A DNA stretch of 64,000 nucleotides from Paenisporosarcina macmurdoensis (lineage in GTDB: Bacteria; Bacillota; Bacilli; Bacillales_A; Planococcaceae). Below are positions 52,476-61,709 of this stretch, piece after piece. Position 1 is the stretch's first letter. Each line of letters starts with the position of its first letter. The DNA is taken from the NCBI RefSeq assembly GCF_042658845.1, contig NZ_JBHSRI010000025.1, positions 124,001 through 188,000 on the forward strand. The letters run 5' to 3'. The notes under the pieces are model-generated. The model saw only the letters and a program-made list of their open reading frames with translations. It did not search any database and was not told where the DNA came from. The position numbers were made by a program, and so were the translations under genes.

Positions 52476-53089
52476 CTCTCCTCATCTCGGACTGCACGGA
52501 TAAACGTGCGGATTTTTTCTGTATCTTTCCGTTGCGCTGTCTCTACTCCACTTGATACATCTACCATAAAGGGTTGAACGATATGAATGGCTTCATTTAT
52601 ATTATGTTCAGTCAGTCCACCAGCCAAAATCACTTTGTCAGGTGAGATGTTCGCCTTTGCGAGCATCGACCAATCAAATGAATGGCCTGATCCTCCACGA
52701 AACTCAACGCCAGGTGCATCAAATAAAAAATAACCCACTTCATATTGTAAAGCCTGTTGCACATCTTCTTTCGTTTTTATCGACAATGCTTTTATAGTAG
52801 GGATGGACAGACGGCGAACATAATCAGGATCTTCATCACCATGCAGTTGAACCACATCAAGAGGCACTTCTCTTGCGATTCGTTCCACTTCTTCCAACGC
52901 CTCATTTACGAACACACCAATCTTCAACACATCACTCGGAACTGCTGTTGCAAGTTCTCTAGCTTGATCAACGGTGACTTGTCGACGACTTTTGGCGAAT
53001 ACAAATCCGATTGCGTCAGCACCTGATTCCACTGCTGTTTTTACATGTTCCAGTTCCATCAATCCGCAAATTTTTACTTTTGTCATCAT
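52472..53089 (-). CDS. trpF: Phosphoribosylanthranilate isomerase
   Basis: A 205-residue TIM barrel performing the Amadori rearrangement of PRA to CdRP. The catalytic Cys is in VKICGLM, Asp in LFDAPG, and the phosphate loop in LAGGLTEHN and VDVSSGVE. It starts four bases before the trpC stop; two adjacent ATG codons are possible starts. Confidence 0.95.
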   Translation of the reverse strand: MMTKVKICGLMELEHVKTAVESGADAIGFVFAKSRRQVTVDQARELATAVPSDVLKIGVFVNEALEEVERIAREVPLDVVQLHGDEDPDYVRRLSIPTIKALSIKTKEDVQQALQYEVGYFLFDAPGVEFRGGSGHSFDWSMLAKANISPDKVILAGGLTEHNINEAIHIVQPFMVDVSSGVETAQRKDTEKIRTFIRAVRDEER

Positions 53090-53874
53090 CGTTCCCTACG
53101 TTTCACGTGAAACGAACGCAACGTTTCGTCAATATGTGCACTGCGCATTAATGTTTCTCCAACCAACACGGCATGGGCACCAACTTGAGCGATCGTAGAA
53201 GCATCTGTGGCATGTCGAATTCCACTTTCACTTATCAACACCCGTTGTTCATTGAAAGGGAAGCGTGCAGCAATTTCTGCCGTGTTTCCTAAATCGACTT
53301 CGAAGGTTTTTAAATTACGATTATTGACGCCGATGAGTTTTGCATCTATTAATAAAGCTCTTTGCAATTCTTCAACGTCGTGAACTTCGACCAAAATTTC
53401 TAAATCTAAGGTAGTGGCATAATCAAATAAGTCCTGAAGAATATCTTGTTCAAGTGCTGCCACAATTAACAAAATAATAGAAGCGCCTGCACGTTTTGCC
53501 TGTTCAATTTGCAAACGATGTATGATGAAATCTTTGCACAACACAGGGAGACCAACTGCGGATGAAACTGCTTGTAAATCATCCATCGAGCCTTTGAAAA
53601 ATTGTTGATCAGTCAACACGGAAATTGCCGCAGCTCCCGCATGTTCATAAGCAAGTGCCTGTTGCACGGGATCCACATTGCCTTCAATTAATCCTTTAGA
53701 AGGGGATGCACGTTTAATTTCAGAAATCACCTGTAAATGTTGTGTGTTATATAAAGTCTCAAATAAAGAAGGCTTGGCAGTAGGTGTTTTAGGTAAGGTA
53801 AAAGGAACTTGTTGTTCCAGTAATTCTGCCACTTCTAGTTGCTTCACTTTTAATATCTTCTCTAAAATGGTCAT
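53086..53874 (-). CDS. trpC: Indole-3-glycerol phosphate synthase
   Basis: A 262-residue TIM barrel. The catalytic Lys is in VISEIKRASPSKG, Lys in VLCKDFIIH, Glu in EILVEVHD, LIGVNNRNL, and the phosphate motif LISESGI. It starts four bases before the trpD stop. The 3' end carries a 16-bp palindrome matching a parS core while still encoding SFHVKRRER. Confidence 0.96.
   Translation of the reverse strand: MTILEKILKVKQLEVAELLEQQVPFTLPKTPTAKPSLFETLYNTQHLQVISEIKRASPSKGLIEGNVDPVQQALAYEHAGAAAISVLTDQQFFKGSMDDLQAVSSAVGLPVLCKDFIIHRLQIEQAKRAGASIILLIVAALEQDILQDLFDYATTLDLEILVEVHDVEELQRALLIDAKLIGVNNRNLKTFEVDLGNTAEIAARFPFNEQRVLISESGIRHATDASTIAQVGAHAVLVGETLMRSAHIDETLRSFHVKRRER
53099..53114. promoter_or_regulatory. 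parS-like palindrome inside trpC
   Basis: CGTTTCACGTGAAACG is a perfect 16-bp palindrome matching the Bacillus Spo0J/ParB site TGTTNCACGTGAAACA at all but the two outermost bases. B. subtilis parS sites also lie within genes. The chromosomal position relative to the origin is unknown. Confidence 0.6.
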
Positions 53875-54902
53875 GCGTTCACCTCCAAGTGATTTCGATT
53901 TTGGCTATATACGACAACTGATTTCATAATACTCAGTGCTCGTCCGGTTTGAATGCTTTTGCGAGCTTGGTGAACGCCATCTTGAATGGTCGACGAGACG
54001 CCTGCTGCAAATAAACCGATTCCCGCATTGAGCAACACTGTATCTAAATAGGGCGAAGATTCTCCGCGTAATACGCTTTTTAAAATGGCTGCATTTTCTT
54101 TTGCGTCTCCACCGCGAATGGCTTCTAATGGCGCATATGACAAGCCAACTTCTTGAGCATTTAACGTAAATGGAATAGTTTTACCTTCGTTCATCAATAC
54201 AAGGTGGTTATCCCCTGCTAGAGATGCTTCATCCATGCCACCTGCGCCGGTTAGTACAATGGCGCGTTTTCGACCTATACGATGAAGTACATCCGCTAAA
54301 TCCATTAGTTTATCTTGGCGATACACACCAACTAACTGAGACGATAAAGAAACAGGATTGGTTAATGGTCCAATCATATTGAAAATGGTTGGTGTGCCTA
54401 AAGATTTCCGGATGACTTGAATGCGTTTCATTTTTGGGTGAACATGTGGTGCGAATAAAAAGGCGATATTCGTTAACTCTAGTAGCTCATCTACTTCATG
54501 AGGTTGGAAATCCAAAGCGATGCCGAGTTCTTCTAATACATCAGCACTCCCTGTGCGGCTCGAGATACTGCGGTTTCCGTGTTTAGCTATTTTTAATCCG
54601 GCTCCTGCCAATACAAAAGAACACGTCGTGCTAATATTAAAACTTTGCGAACCATCGCCTCCAGTACCACAATTATCAAAGACGACTGAGGAGGAAACAG
54701 GAATTTGGGTAGCATTTTCTCTTAATACTTCTACTAGTGCAGCGATTTCTTCTGTTGTTTCACCTTTTATCGATAATGCCGTTAAAAAATTAGCGATGTC
54801 TACGCCGGCAATTTGTTCTGAAAACATGGCATTCGTTGCTTCTCTCATCTCATGGTACGTCAGTGAATGACCTGCACGTACACTCTCAGTAAATCTTCTC
54901 AT
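53871..54902 (-). CDS. trpD: Anthranilate phosphoribosyltransferase
   Basis: A 343-residue enzyme attaching phosphoribose from PRPP to anthranilate. Motifs include FDNCGTGGDGSQSFNIST (PRPP loop), KHGNRSISSRTGSADVLE, and MKRIQVIRKSLGTPTIFN followed by GPLTNP. It starts 31 bp after trpG, and its end overlaps trpC by four bases. Confidence 0.96.
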   Translation of the reverse strand: MRRFTESVRAGHSLTYHEMREATNAMFSEQIAGVDIANFLTALSIKGETTEEIAALVEVLRENATQIPVSSSVVFDNCGTGGDGSQSFNISTTCSFVLAGAGLKIAKHGNRSISSRTGSADVLEELGIALDFQPHEVDELLELTNIAFLFAPHVHPKMKRIQVIRKSLGTPTIFNMIGPLTNPVSLSSQLVGVYRQDKLMDLADVLHRIGRKRAIVLTGAGGMDEASLAGDNHLVLMNEGKTIPFTLNAQEVGLSYAPLEAIRGGDAKENAAILKSVLRGESSPYLDTVLLNAGIGLFAAGVSSTIQDGVHQARKSIQTGRALSIMKSVVVYSQNRNHLEVNA

Positions 54903-54933
54903 CTTAATCTCTCCTCATTGGAAATCTTCTCAG

Positions 54934-55500
54934 CTAAGCTATATCTGTTAAAAACGCTTGTAGTATTTTTTCACCATCACGAGTCCCTATGGATTCTGGA
55001 TGGAACTGTAATCCGTAAAGCGGAAATTCCACATGTTGGATCGCCATGATGCTTTGGTCATCCATGGCAACAGCGGTCGTCTTAAAACAAGTGGGTAAAT
55101 CTTCTAACACGAGCGAATGGTAACGCATGACGGGTAAAGGTTGTGGTAAATATGCGAACATGCCTGCATGCGAATGTCGAACTGCGGATACTTTTCCGTG
55201 CATGACGTGTGTGGCTCGTTTTATTTTTCCGCCAAATGCTACACCGAGCAGTTGATGTCCTAAACAAACACCCAGCATCGGAATCGTTTGATAAAATTCT
55301 TGGATAATCGATAAAGAATGTAATTTATCATTTGGCGATCCAGGTCCAGGGGATAGGACGATAGCTTTTGGCTTCATTTGATGGATTTCTTCTATAGATA
55401 TCTCATCATAACGAACCACGTGTACTTCTTCTCCTAGCATCGATAGGCTTTGAAACAAGTTATACGTAAACGAGTCATAGTGATCAAGTAGTAAAATCAT
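54934..55500 (-). CDS. trpG: Anthranilate synthase glutamine amidotransferase subunit
   Basis: A 188-residue class I amidotransferase. The nucleophile Cys79 is in MLGVCLGHQ, SPGPGSPND forms the oxyanion region, and the His/Glu pair lies in GLQFHPESIGT. It provides ammonia to TrpE. In B. subtilis the trp operon lacks trpG and shares PabA from the folate operon; here a dedicated copy sits between trpE and trpD. It overlaps trpE by four bases. Confidence 0.95.
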   Translation of the reverse strand: MILLLDHYDSFTYNLFQSLSMLGEEVHVVRYDEISIEEIHQMKPKAIVLSPGPGSPNDKLHSLSIIQEFYQTIPMLGVCLGHQLLGVAFGGKIKRATHVMHGKVSAVRHSHAGMFAYLPQPLPVMRYHSLVLEDLPTCFKTTAVAMDDQSIMAIQHVEFPLYGLQFHPESIGTRDGEKILQAFLTDIA

Positions 55501-56861
55501 GACAACACCTCAAGTAATGATTTCGCTTTGTGAAGTGTTTCTTCAAATTCAGCTTGTGGATTAGAGTCGTAGACAATTCCGGCACCTGCTTGGACGTATG
55601 CGGTATTGTTTTTCACGACTAATGTTCGAATCGCTAATGCAATATCGATATTGCCATTAAATCCGATATAGCCGACAGCGCCTGCATAAACCCCGCGCTT
55701 CACATTCTCCATATCTTGAATGACTTGCATCGCGCGAATTTTAGGAGCACCTGATACCGTGCCAGCTGGTAAGCAAGCAACGAGGGCATCAAGGGGGTGT
55801 TGGTCATCCCTTAAAGTACCGGCCACTTCAGAAACGATGTGCATGACATGTTGGTATTTTTCAATGTCCATGTATTTGGTTAAATGGATGCTGCCAACTT
55901 CACTGATTCGCCCTAAATCATTTCGACCTAAATCGACTAACATGCGGTGTTCAGCGAGTTCTTTCGGATCCGCGAGAAGTTCTTTTTCAAGCAACGCATC
56001 TTCTTCTGTTGTCTTGCCTCGACGTCTAGTACCTGCAATTGGATTCGTCGTCACATGTTTTCCTTGTATGCTCATCAAACTTTCTGGAGAGGCACCAAGT
56101 ACCACGTGTTCGTCAAAATCGACATAAAACATATAAGGAGAAGGATTTTCTTTTCTCAGTTTTCGATATAACGAGAAGGAGTCTCCTGTAAAAGGTGCTT
56201 GTAACCGTTGAGATAATACAACTTGAAAAATCTCTCCTGCGCTTATCAGTTCTTTCGCTCGCAAAACGTTATCTATAAACGTTTGCTTGGTCACATTGGA
56301 TGAGAAGGGAAGTGCGGAATGGGTAGTAATTTCCTCACTTTCTTTCACTGCTAATTGGCACTTTACTTCTTCAATCTCGCTTGGATTAAATCCCGTATGC
56401 AAAATCGTTACGTCCTGTTTTAAATGATCATAGACAATGACGGTTTCATAAACGAGTAAGTGAATGTCTGGCATATCTCGATCATCAGGGAGGGCGGGAC
56501 CAATGTCTTCATATTGCGAAATAACGTCATAGCCGATATAGCCAACTGCACCCCCGTTGAAAGGAAATTCACTGTGCTCCTCTATTACGGGTAGTAACGT
56601 TTTTAACAATTCAAGTGGTTTCCCACTATGGGTTATCACTTCACCAGTCAATAAGAACGTTTCAATTAACTCATGAGCGGAACCTTTAAATTCTTTAATG
56701 GGGTCTGCCCCGATAAAAGAATACCGACCAGAAGCTTCATGTTTTAAAGAACTTTCAAGCAAAAACTTGCGCTTTCCTTGCAAGCGTTTGTAAATCGCTA
56801 TGGGTGATAGCGTGTCACCATTTATCGTCATTCGTGCTGTTTGTATAGGTTGGGTATTCAT
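55497..56861 (-). CDS. trpE: Anthranilate synthase component I
   Basis: A 454-residue chorismate-using enzyme. The N-terminal LLESS (residues 34-38) is the tryptophan feedback site. The C-terminal catalytic domain has IFQVVLSQRLQAPF, PSPYMFYVDF, GASPESLM, PIAGTRRRG, ELLADPKELAEHRMLVDLGR, ACLPAGTVSGAPKIRA, and QAGAGIVYDSNP. Together these convert chorismate plus ammonia to anthranilate. First gene of the operon, preceded by a T-box and terminator. AGAGGAGAG precedes the ATG. Confidence 0.97.
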   Translation of the reverse strand: MNTQPIQTARMTINGDTLSPIAIYKRLQGKRKFLLESSLKHEASGRYSFIGADPIKEFKGSAHELIETFLLTGEVITHSGKPLELLKTLLPVIEEHSEFPFNGGAVGYIGYDVISQYEDIGPALPDDRDMPDIHLLVYETVIVYDHLKQDVTILHTGFNPSEIEEVKCQLAVKESEEITTHSALPFSSNVTKQTFIDNVLRAKELISAGEIFQVVLSQRLQAPFTGDSFSLYRKLRKENPSPYMFYVDFDEHVVLGASPESLMSIQGKHVTTNPIAGTRRRGKTTEEDALLEKELLADPKELAEHRMLVDLGRNDLGRISEVGSIHLTKYMDIEKYQHVMHIVSEVAGTLRDDQHPLDALVACLPAGTVSGAPKIRAMQVIQDMENVKRGVYAGAVGYIGFNGNIDIALAIRTLVVKNNTAYVQAGAGIVYDSNPQAEFEETLHKAKSLLEVLS

Positions 56862-56903
56862 ATTATTCTCTCCTCTGCTCGGCTCGTGTACATCCGGGAA
56901 AAC

Positions 56904-57241
56904 AAAAAAGTCCCCTGCACATGAACAGAAAAGTTCATGTGCAGAGGACGGAAGGACCGCGGTGCCACCTCAAATTAAAAACCAAAATTGGCTTTCACTT
57001 TAGGACCTGTAACGTAGATCACACGTCTTCCCATACTGACATTCTGGGAAACTCTCCAAAGACCATTCACAACAAGTTGTCTATCAGCTTCCACCAACCG
57101 CTGACTCTCTATTAAGACCTACTCGTGCTACTATTCTTTGTCATCGATTTGTCTCAGCTAAACTAACTCTCAGCTATGTTCTAAATTGTACTGGCGATGT
57201 CGCTCCCGACACCTTCTGCCAAAATTCCGAATCAAAAAGTT
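56904..57241 (-). promoter_or_regulatory. Tryptophan T-box leader with terminator
   Basis: The minus strand carries a T-box leader. Stem I parts include AGAGAGTCAGCGGTTGGTGG and the conserved GNTG-type loop, then GAATGGTCTTTGGAG with TGG (57063-57065) as the likely Trp specifier; a second TGG at 57056-57058 is less well placed. The T-box AGGTGGCACCGCGGTCC (56954-56970) is followed by a terminator hairpin, stem 56911-56926 with 56933-56948 plus T6. Uncharged tRNA-Trp would pair with the specifier and T-box and prevent termination before trpE. Confidence 0.93.
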
Positions 57242-57247
57242 GTTCCT

Positions 57248-57276
57248 ATCGTAGTATGCATAGAAACATATGTCAA
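57248..57276 (-). promoter_or_regulatory. trp operon promoter
   Basis: Minus strand: TTGACA (57271-57276), a 17-bp spacer, then TACGAT (57248-57253). A start near 57241 gives a leader of about 380 nt that includes the whole T-box. Confidence 0.85.
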
Positions 57277-57327
57277 CAGATAAGATGTTGGATTTGAAAA
57301 ATAATCAGAAAAATGAGCGAATGAACT

Positions 57328-57425
57328 TAAACTACAGTTGAATGGTCTGAAAACAAGCATGACTGGCCGAAAACACCATTTGAATGGTCGAAAACGAGGC
57401 GCGAGGGGTCGAAAACAAAACATAA
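57328..57425 (-). repeat. 21-bp-period tandem array C (core GGTCGAAAAC)
   Basis: GAAAAC words start at 57349, 57369, 57390 and 57411 (spacings 20, 21, 21), with a degenerate unit at 57328. On the minus strand the core reads GTTTTCGACCATTC, very close to array A. It lies upstream of the trp promoter in a divergent gap, an unusual location compared with the other arrays. Confidence 0.85.
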
Positions 57426-57601
57426 GTGAATATAAAACCCGATGTAGTGATGCAAAAGCGTTTCACCATATTTCGGTAAATAAAGTATAAGAGAAAATAA
57501 ATTTGAAATATTCAATAAATATTGGTACTTTAATAATAACAATCAGCTATACGGCATATTAATTAAGTGATATATCAAGGTATGAGGAGGTCAGCAAGAA
57601 T

Positions 57602-58426
57602 ATGAAATTTTTTATCTCGGTCGACATGGAAGGGATCACAGGTTTACCGGATCACACTTTCGTAGATTCACAGAAACACAACTATGAACGTGCCCGTCGT
57701 ATCATGACCAATGAAGCAAATGCGATTATAGAAGGCTTACTGAATAAAGGGTCTACCGAGATAGTGGTGAACGATAGCCATTCAAAAATGAATAACTTGC
57801 TAATAGAAGATTTAAATCCAGAAGCTTTATTGATTACAGGTGGGGTGAAACCATATTCGATGGTACAGTCACTGGATGAAACATATGCTGGAGCGATTTT
57901 TGTAGGTTATCATTCGCGTGCTGGACAACCTGGAGTCATGAGTCACAGTATGATTTTTGGCGTGCGCAATATGTACATTAATGAAGTTGAAATTGGGGAA
58001 CTTGGGTTTAACGCATATGTCGCGGGCCATTATGGTGTTCCTGTATTACTAGTTGCGGGTGACGACGGTGCGTGTCGTGAAGCAGAAGCTCTTATCCCAA
58101 ATGTCACGACAGTCGCGGTCAAACAATCGATTACACGGCAAGCTGTAAAAACGATGCATCCTAAAAAATCACATGCACTTTTAACCGAACAAATTGAAAA
58201 AGCCGTCGACAATCGACATTTGGTAAAACCATTTGTGCCACCAAAAAACCCAACATTACGAATTGAATTTGTAAACTACGGACAAGCAGAGTGGGCAGCC
58301 CTTATGCCTGGCTGTGAAATTGAACCGGGCTCAACAATCGTAAAATTTGAAGCCAAAGATATTTTGGAAGCGTACCGTGCGATGTTAGTGCAAGTGGAAT
58401 TAGCGAGCCAAACAACGTTTTGCTAA
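57602..58426 (+). CDS. dppA: D-aminopeptidase DppA (M55)
   Basis: A 274-residue zinc peptidase of DppA length. All metal ligands of B. subtilis DppA are at the same positions: D8, E10, H60, H104 and E133 (FISVDMEG, NDSH, GYHSRAG, IGELG). It removes N-terminal D-amino acids such as D-Ala from short peptides derived from peptidoglycan. It heads a group with ykfA, ykfB and ykfC, but the dppBCDE permease genes of B. subtilis are absent here. GAGGAGGT precedes the ATG. Confidence 0.93.
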   Translation: MKFFISVDMEGITGLPDHTFVDSQKHNYERARRIMTNEANAIIEGLLNKGSTEIVVNDSHSKMNNLLIEDLNPEALLITGGVKPYSMVQSLDETYAGAIFVGYHSRAGQPGVMSHSMIFGVRNMYINEVEIGELGFNAYVAGHYGVPVLLVAGDDGACREAEALIPNVTTVAVKQSITRQAVKTMHPKKSHALLTEQIEKAVDNRHLVKPFVPPKNPTLRIEFVNYGQAEWAALMPGCEIEPGSTIVKFEAKDILEAYRAMLVQVELASQTTFC

Positions 58427-58520
58427 TGTGGAAATTTAACACAGCACACTTCTATCCTTAATAAAGTTATACTTATAGATATATAACTTGTATGTATGAC
58501 AGAAGAGAGGAGCAACACCC

Positions 58521-59444
58521 ATGCGCACTAGACCATTACGATTACAAAAAGGGGATACGATTGGGATTATTGCCCCATCAAGCCCACCTAACATAGAGAA
58601 CTTAAACCGCTCACTCGCATTTTTAGAACAATTAGGATTGAACGTTAAAATGGGGCAACATGTAGAAAAAATTAATGGCTATTTAGCAGGTACAGATGAT
58701 GAACGCTTAGAGGATCTACACGATATGCTGTCAGATCCAAACGTCAAAGGTATTATTTGTGCAGGAGGAGGATTCGGAGCAGCCCGCTATGCGGACCGCA
58801 TCGATTTTCAGTTAATGACCGAGCAACCTAAAATTCTGTGGGGCTACAGTGATATTACCTATTTACACACAACAATTGGCCAATTCGCGAATGTTGTCAC
58901 ATTCCACGGACCCATGCTTGCATCGGATGTCGGAAAAGATACATTCCAGGATTTATCGGCACGCATGTTTGGACAATTATTCGAACCAATTGAACTCCAT
59001 TATACAGAAGATATTTCACCATTAACGACCATATGTGGTGGCGTTGCACAAGGGGAATTGGTTGGAGGAAATTTGTCGTTGCTTGTCAGTGCGCTTGGCT
59101 CTAAATATGAAATTGATACACGTGGACAGCTGCTTTTAATAGAAGATGTAAATGAAGAACCATATAAGGTAGACAGCATGTTAAACCAATTACGATTAGC
59201 AGGAAAACTACAGGATGCGGTAGGATTCGTAGTTGGTGATTTTTCACGTGCAGAGCCTAAACAACGAAAAACGACATTAACACTTGAAGAAGTGTTGAAC
59301 CACTATCTAGGGGATTTAGGAAAGCCAGTAGTATCAGGATTTAAAATTGGTCACTGTGAACCACATTTTGCAGTGCCACTAGGTGTGGAAGCACGATTAG
59401 ATGGCGATGCAAAAACATTGACCATTTTACCAGGCGTTAAATAA
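58521..59444 (+). CDS. ykfA: LD-carboxypeptidase family protein YkfA (S66)
   Basis: A 307-residue serine peptidase of the S66/MccF fold. Family motifs include IIAPSSPPN, GIICAGGGFGAARYADRIDF, WGYSDITYLH (with the nucleophile Ser) and GNLSLLVSALGS; the catalytic Glu and His lie in LLIEDVNEEPY and GHCEPHFAVPLG. It cuts murein peptides between L- and D-residues and prevents tetrapeptide build-up. Between dppA and ykfB in a recycling cluster. Confidence 0.9.
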   Translation: MRTRPLRLQKGDTIGIIAPSSPPNIENLNRSLAFLEQLGLNVKMGQHVEKINGYLAGTDDERLEDLHDMLSDPNVKGIICAGGGFGAARYADRIDFQLMTEQPKILWGYSDITYLHTTIGQFANVVTFHGPMLASDVGKDTFQDLSARMFGQLFEPIELHYTEDISPLTTICGGVAQGELVGGNLSLLVSALGSKYEIDTRGQLLLIEDVNEEPYKVDSMLNQLRLAGKLQDAVGFVVGDFSRAEPKQRKTTLTLEEVLNHYLGDLGKPVVSGFKIGHCEPHFAVPLGVEARLDGDAKTLTILPGVK

Positions 59445-59461
59445 ACGGGAGGTAATCCATC

Positions 59462-60565
59462 ATGATCATACATTCAATCGAAACCTTTTCGGTTGCGGTA
59501 CCGCTCACAAAACCGTTTAAAACTGCGCTTCGTACCGTCACGATTGCCGAATCTATTTTTGTGAAAATCACCACGGAAGATGGCTTTGATGGGTGGGGAG
59601 AAGCTCCGCCCACTCATGTCATTACAGGTGATTCGCTTGGGAGTATTCAATTTGCAATTGATCAAGTGATAGGGCCTCACTTATTAGGTCTTGATTTACA
59701 CCATTCGGAGCGGGTATTCCAAAAGTTGCATCGTTCCATGGTCGGAAATTCAAGTGCAAAAGCGGCACTTGATATGGCCATTCATGATCTACTCGGCCAA
59801 CTTGCAGGACTTCCTCTTGTGACACTTCTTGGAGGTTATCGTGATACACTAGAGACCGATTTTACGGTCAGTGTTAATGATGCAGAAGAAATGGCTGAAG
59901 ACGCAGCACGTTATGTAGGTAAAGGCTTTAACGTCTTGAAAATTAAAGTAGGTATTGATGATATTGAAAAAGACGTTGAACGAATTCGTGCAATCCGACA
60001 AAAAATTGGCAACGAACCAAAACTTCGACTCGATGCGAACCAAGGTTGGGAAGCAAAAGAAGCGGTTCGAGCGATTGGTCAGATGGAAGACGCAGGTCTT
60101 GACATAGAACTTATCGAACAGCCAGTAAAAGCGTATGATATTGAAGGATTACAATATGTAACGATGCATACACATACGCCAATCATGGCGGATGAAAGTA
60201 TTTTCACACCAAAAGATGCAGTACGTGTCTTGCAATTGCGAGCAGCTGATTTAATCAATATTAAACTCATGAAAGCTGGAGGCATTTATCAAGCGTTGAA
60301 AATTAATGCATTAGCTGAAAGCTATGGTGTTGAATGCATGACAGGTAGCATGATTGAAACAAAACTCGGCATTTCAGCAGCTGCTCATTTCGCAGCAAGC
60401 CAACCGAATGTCACGCGCTTTGATTTTGATGCACCGTTAATGTTGGCTGAAGATATTGTAGAAGGCGGTATTACTTACGAAGGTAGACATATTCGGTTTT
60501 CTAAATTACCTGGGCTCGGATTACATAGTGAATTAATGACTAAACGATTCTTTCGAAAAGGATAA
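59462..60565 (+). CDS. ykfB: L-Ala-D/L-Glu epimerase YkfB
   Basis: A 367-residue enolase-superfamily enzyme. The catalytic lysines are in NVLKIKVGID and NIKLMKAGG. Metal ligands are the Asp in LDANQGW, Glu in IEQPV and Asp in MADES. The capping domain covers the first 120 residues. It epimerises L-Ala-D-Glu to L-Ala-L-Glu so the cell can use the dipeptide. It lies 17 bp after ykfA and 11 bp before ykfC. Confidence 0.93.
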   Translation: MIIHSIETFSVAVPLTKPFKTALRTVTIAESIFVKITTEDGFDGWGEAPPTHVITGDSLGSIQFAIDQVIGPHLLGLDLHHSERVFQKLHRSMVGNSSAKAALDMAIHDLLGQLAGLPLVTLLGGYRDTLETDFTVSVNDAEEMAEDAARYVGKGFNVLKIKVGIDDIEKDVERIRAIRQKIGNEPKLRLDANQGWEAKEAVRAIGQMEDAGLDIELIEQPVKAYDIEGLQYVTMHTHTPIMADESIFTPKDAVRVLQLRAADLINIKLMKAGGIYQALKINALAESYGVECMTGSMIETKLGISAAAHFAASQPNVTRFDFDAPLMLAEDIVEGGITYEGRHIRFSKLPGLGLHSELMTKRFFRKG

Positions 60566-60576
60566 GGAGAGGTAAC

Positions 60577-61515
60577 ATGTTATTTCAATCAGCAACAAAA
60601 TGGGTATGTTCAGTTTCCGTAGCAACTGTTTGGACATCTCCTGAATCGGCACGTCAGAAAGATACACCAAGTTTAGAAAATCCAGTCCGCATTCCTAAAT
60701 GGTTAGAAGAATTAACGTATAAGGATTTGCTGGATCTGTGTGAGGGAAATCGCATTCAAACACAATTGTTATATGGCGAGCCTGTAATAGTCGAAGAAAT
60801 CGTCGGAGACTGGGCAAGAGTAATTTGTCCGTGGCAACCGTCTAAAAAAGATGAGCGTGGCTATCCAGGATGGGTACCACTCGTTCAATTAAAAGAAATG
60901 GAACGTATTTCAGATTTCGGTTTTGCGAAAGTCCGTCTCCCTAAAGCTCAGCTGTGGACGAAGGATAGAAAGCCGTTACTTGTCGTTACATTTAATACGA
61001 TACTCCCTGTTATCGATAACAACGCTCAGTTTACATTAGTTCATACCCCGCATGGAGAAGCGCTAATTTTAAGTGAAGAGGTTGAACATTCTCCAGGTAT
61101 TGAATCATTTGTTGAACGTTCAGGAGCTGACATCGTTTCATGTGCTACTAAATTCATTGAGAAACCATACATTTGGGGCGGCATGTCTGCATATGGCTAT
61201 GATTGTTCGGGTCTTAGCTACAACATGTTTAAAGGGCATGGATATTTCCTTCCAAGGGATGCTGACGATCAAGCAACAAATGGCAAAGAAGTTACGATAG
61301 CAGACGTACGTCAGTGGGAAATTGGCGATTTATTATTTTTCGCAAATATAGGATCTACCAAAGTTCGCCACGTCGGTATTTATTACGGCAATGGACAAAT
61401 GATTCATTCTCCATCGACAGGACATTGTGTAGAAATTATCGAACTAGCTGATACGAAATATGAAAAGGAATTGTGTGGGGTAAGACGCTACGCAGGGTTA
61501 GAAGAAGTATCCTGA
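60577..61515 (+). CDS. ykfC: Gamma-D-glutamyl-L-diamino acid endopeptidase YkfC (NlpC/P60)
   Basis: A 312-residue protein. Two N-terminal SH3b-like parts are followed by a C-terminal NlpC/P60 domain with catalytic Cys in YGYDCSGLSYNMF, His in KVRHVGIYYGNG and a second His in MIHSPSTG. No secretion signal, consistent with cytosolic YkfC. It cuts the gamma-D-Glu to diaminopimelate bond of murein peptides, producing L-Ala-D-Glu for YkfB. AAGGAGAGG precedes the ATG. Last gene of the cluster. Confidence 0.93.
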   Translation: MLFQSATKWVCSVSVATVWTSPESARQKDTPSLENPVRIPKWLEELTYKDLLDLCEGNRIQTQLLYGEPVIVEEIVGDWARVICPWQPSKKDERGYPGWVPLVQLKEMERISDFGFAKVRLPKAQLWTKDRKPLLVVTFNTILPVIDNNAQFTLVHTPHGEALILSEEVEHSPGIESFVERSGADIVSCATKFIEKPYIWGGMSAYGYDCSGLSYNMFKGHGYFLPRDADDQATNGKEVTIADVRQWEIGDLLFFANIGSTKVRHVGIYYGNGQMIHSPSTGHCVEIIELADTKYEKELCGVRRYAGLEEVS

Positions 61516-61578
61516 TTAGTGATTTGTAGCTGGTTATAGGAATTTTTATTGCCAAATAAATCATAAATAGTCGGTTGA

Positions 61579-61612
61579 AAGCCAGTCCTAGCGTATAGGA
61601 CTGGCTTGTTTA
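61579..61612 (+). terminator. Terminator of the dppA-ykfABC cluster
   Basis: A perfect 12-bp stem, AAGCCAGTCCTA / TAGGACTGGCTT, has a 5-nt loop followed by GTTTATTT. Confidence 0.85.
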
Positions 61613-61709
61613 TTTCATCTAATACAATTATTAAGTTTATGTATGGAACTTTTCATTGATGGTCAGGTTTTGTATGATGGACCTATGCATCAAAGAAGGA
61701 GAGAACATC

